DNA of 64,000 nucleotides, from assembly GCF_900188395.1 (NCBI RefSeq), contig NZ_FZOB01000004.1:78414-142413 (forward strand), in the 5' to 3' direction. The stretch comes from Desulfurobacterium atlanticum. Its GTDB lineage: Bacteria > Aquificota > Aquificia > Desulfurobacteriales > Desulfurobacteriaceae. The first letter of the stretch is position 1; every line of letters begins with the position of its first letter. Of the stretch, positions 62,501 through 64,000 are shown one piece after another. A program made the translations under genes and the position numbers. The notes beneath the pieces are model-generated. The model searched no databases, had not been told where the DNA came from, and was given only the letters and a program-made list of their open reading frames with translations.

Positions 62501-63787
62501 TCAATGGAAAATAAAAAACTTCCAGCACGGGATTATGTGAATTTTTACTTTCTCTTTTTCTATTTCCAGTTCATCATCAAATGTGAGAATAAAAGCTTCT
62601 TTTTTTCTGAAAAATTTACAGGCTTCCAGTATTGATTCCGTTTCTCTTTCAAAAGTTTTCGCATTCTTTACTGTATAACTAACCTGGTAAATATCCGGGG
62701 TTTCATCAGAAAATCCAATAAAGTCACACTCCTTTTTCATTTTAAAGTAAAAGATTTGCTTATATCTTAAAAGTAACTCTTTAAATGTAATGTTTTCCAG
62801 AAGTTTTCCCGTATCTTTAAAAAAAGAATTTGCTGTTATCAAACCGTTATCTATTATGTAAAGTTTTTTTAAACTCAAACTCCTTTTCAGAACAGAGCGG
62901 GAATATTTTTCAAGCAGTCTCACCAGATAAATATTTTCCGCAGCATCAAGTATGTTATACAGTGTGTCTTTAGATACTTTGTAACCTGCAGATTTTAGTT
63001 CGTTATAGATATTGTTTACTGAAAATGGAGAAGATACGTTTTCTATTGCTCTTTTTAGCAGATATTTTACTACCGGAATATTAGTGAAATTATACCTTTC
63101 AACTAAATCTCTATATAACATAACATCAAAGTATTCTTGAAGGACTTTAAGCTTTATTTCTTCATTTTCTATAAAAGATATTTCTGGAAATCCTCCCCAT
63201 TGCAGATATTCCTCAAACAGTTTTTTAACTTTGGCTTTCAAATTTGTATCGTAAATGTCAACGGGGGAAATTTTTAGCTTTCTAAACTTCAAAAACTCTT
63301 TAAAACTGAGGGGGTAAATTTCATAACTGATTGTTCTTCCTCTGAGAGCGGTAGCTATCTCTTTTGAAAGTAATTTTGAACTTGAACCTGTAATAAATAT
63401 ATTCTTTGTTTCTGTTTCGTAGAGTCTTTTGATAAACTTTTCCCAGCCTTCAACGTTCTGGATTTCATCAAAGAAAAAGTAAACGTCTGATAAGTTTTTA
63501 TCGGGATAGAGTTCTCTGTAACTTTCTACAATTATACCCAGATCTTTTCCTTTTATCTCCAGCCTTTCATCATCAAAATTGATGTAAACTATATTTTCCA
63601 TTTCTACCGTTTTTCTTAGTTCTTTTATGGTCTGATAGAGAAAGTAAGTTTTGCCGCTTCTTCTTACACCTATAAGAGTCACTATCTTTCCGGTATTAAT
63701 GGGAATCTGTAAATCCCTTTGAATAATATCGGGAAGCTCCTTTCTTTGAAAAGAAATTATTATCTCTTTGAGCAGTTCTTTCCTCAT
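62501..63787 (-). CDS. AAA ATPase with DUF4143 domain (second copy in element)
   Basis: A 428-residue ATPase. Walker A is GVRRSGKTYF near residue 42, Walker B is YFFFDEIQNVEGW near 105, and the sensor FITGSSSKLLS is near 131. The C-terminal domain ends with KMKKECDFIGFSDETPDIYQVSYT, a D-X-Q variant of the nuclease-like DUF4143 layout. It is related to the gene at 44326-45498 but only distantly alike. AAGGAAA repeats upstream may be its operator. Confidence 0.85.
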   Translation of the reverse strand: MRKELLKEIIISFQRKELPDIIQRDLQIPINTGKIVTLIGVRRSGKTYFLYQTIKELRKTVEMENIVYINFDDERLEIKGKDLGIIVESYRELYPDKNLSDVYFFFDEIQNVEGWEKFIKRLYETETKNIFITGSSSKLLSKEIATALRGRTISYEIYPLSFKEFLKFRKLKISPVDIYDTNLKAKVKKLFEEYLQWGGFPEISFIENEEIKLKVLQEYFDVMLYRDLVERYNFTNIPVVKYLLKRAIENVSSPFSVNNIYNELKSAGYKVSKDTLYNILDAAENIYLVRLLEKYSRSVLKRSLSLKKLYIIDNGLITANSFFKDTGKLLENITFKELLLRYKQIFYFKMKKECDFIGFSDETPDIYQVSYTVKNAKTFERETESILEACKFFRKKEAFILTFDDELEIEKEKVKIHIIPCWKFFIFH

Positions 63788-63790
63788 AGC

Positions 63791-63830
63791 AAGGAAAGTT
63801 TACTAAAAAAATTTCCTTCTGTAAAGGAAA
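63791..63830. promoter_or_regulatory. AAGGAAA repeats upstream of second AAA ATPase
   Basis: AAGGAAA occurs at 63791-63797 and 63824-63830, and inverted TTTCCTT at 63812-63818; the last two form a hairpin with a five-base loop. The location just before the start codon suggests a regulatory site. Confidence 0.4.
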
Positions 63831-63972
63831 GATTCATCAAGAACCTGCATAGGTATACACATACTCCCCACCCACACCAAAGGAAAAAGGCTGCCCACCT
63901 GGTAGTTAAAATATTAAGAGCACTAAACATTCAAATTTTCAGAAAACCAAAACCACTACCAGGAGGACAACC

Positions 63973-64000
63973 ATGCAGCTAAATATAAACCTATACCACG
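63973..64000 (+). CDS. Start of an unidentified gene (cut by window edge)
   Basis: An ATG at 63973 follows AGGAGG by six bases and opens MQLNINLYH before the window ends. Too little is present to name it; only the ribosome site supports it. Confidence 0.5.

Larger units (their letters stand above)
36034..64000. mobile_element. Integrated plasmid-like mobile element (right end outside window)
   Basis: From the tRNA-Leu fragment onward the gene content changes to plasmid and conjugation functions: TraH, TraG, CI-like repressor, ParM-type partition, Rep-like initiator, primase, tyrosine recombinase, HipAB, two IS605 copies, iterons and long noncoding tracts. No intact tRNA-Leu is found up to 64000, so the element is longer than 28 kb or the right end was lost. 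Most of the transfer genes (TraB, TraC, TraD, relaxase) are not in view. Confidence 0.75.

Overview
The window looks like a chromosomal segment of a thermophilic, chemolithotrophic, nitrogen-fixing bacterium of the Aquificota, most like the AT-rich Desulfurobacteriaceae. I infer this from gene content: a compact nif cluster with NifA/sigma-54 control, and an octaheme HAO-like cytochrome next to a NapC/NrfH-type quinol dehydrogenase with no NrfA, together with the low GC. The species is not proven by anything I can see.

Region 1 (1-15.3 kb) is nitrogen fixation. On the minus strand runs nifH-nifD-nifK-nifE-(NifX/NafY-like)-nifN-(NifX-like)-PII. Upstream lies a second minus-strand operon, nifB-modA-modB-modC. 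Divergent from nifB is a plus-strand operon: a small TOBE-like gene, nifV and nifA. All three operons start with near-perfect sigma-54 -24/-12 elements, and TGT-N10-ACA NifA sites lie upstream of them. The activator, its binding sites, molybdate uptake, homocitrate synthesis, FeMo-co assembly and nitrogenase therefore form one self-contained regulon. A small SdhC/D-like membrane protein follows on the opposite strand.

Region 2 (15.3-36 kb) is mostly housekeeping: pstC-pstA-pstB (no pstS or phoU here), dnaE-accA, rpsB-tsf-pyrH-frr with a 2[4Fe-4S] ferredoxin, ileS-radC, and a minus-strand operon of a membrane protein, a Sir2 deacylase, a PD-(D/E)XK-like protein and a thioredoxin-type ArsC. Within it sits a respiratory operon: tetraheme NapC/NrfH-like protein, octaheme HAO-like protein, a SurA-like secreted protein and a secreted HEAT-repeat protein. 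It probably reduces nitrite or another nitrogen oxide toward ammonium.

Region 3 (36.03 kb to the right edge) is an integrated mobile element that looks like a captured plasmid. It begins at a 55-base 3' fragment of tRNA-Leu(CAG), an attachment-site remnant. The intact tRNA is predicted beyond the right edge. It carries F-type TraH and TraG, a CI/LexA-like repressor, a ParM-like actin with a ParR-like partner and an iteron array (a type II partition locus), two AAA/DUF4143 ATPases, lipoproteins and a beta-barrel protein, a DEDD exonuclease, a Rep-like initiator, a TOPRIM primase, a tyrosine recombinase and a HipA/HipB pair in reversed gene order. Two nearly identical IS605-type elements bracket the rep-primase-integrase segment. 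The second has a one-base deletion in tnpB.

The least explained structures are all in region 3: a row of distinct perfect hairpins at 57.30-57.69 kb; two unrelated sets of 22-bp iterons; and a strong excess of the hexamer CCGCTC/GAGCGG between 44.0 and 50.7 kb. Part of that excess is a longer C/T-rich motif found in two genes in different reading frames.
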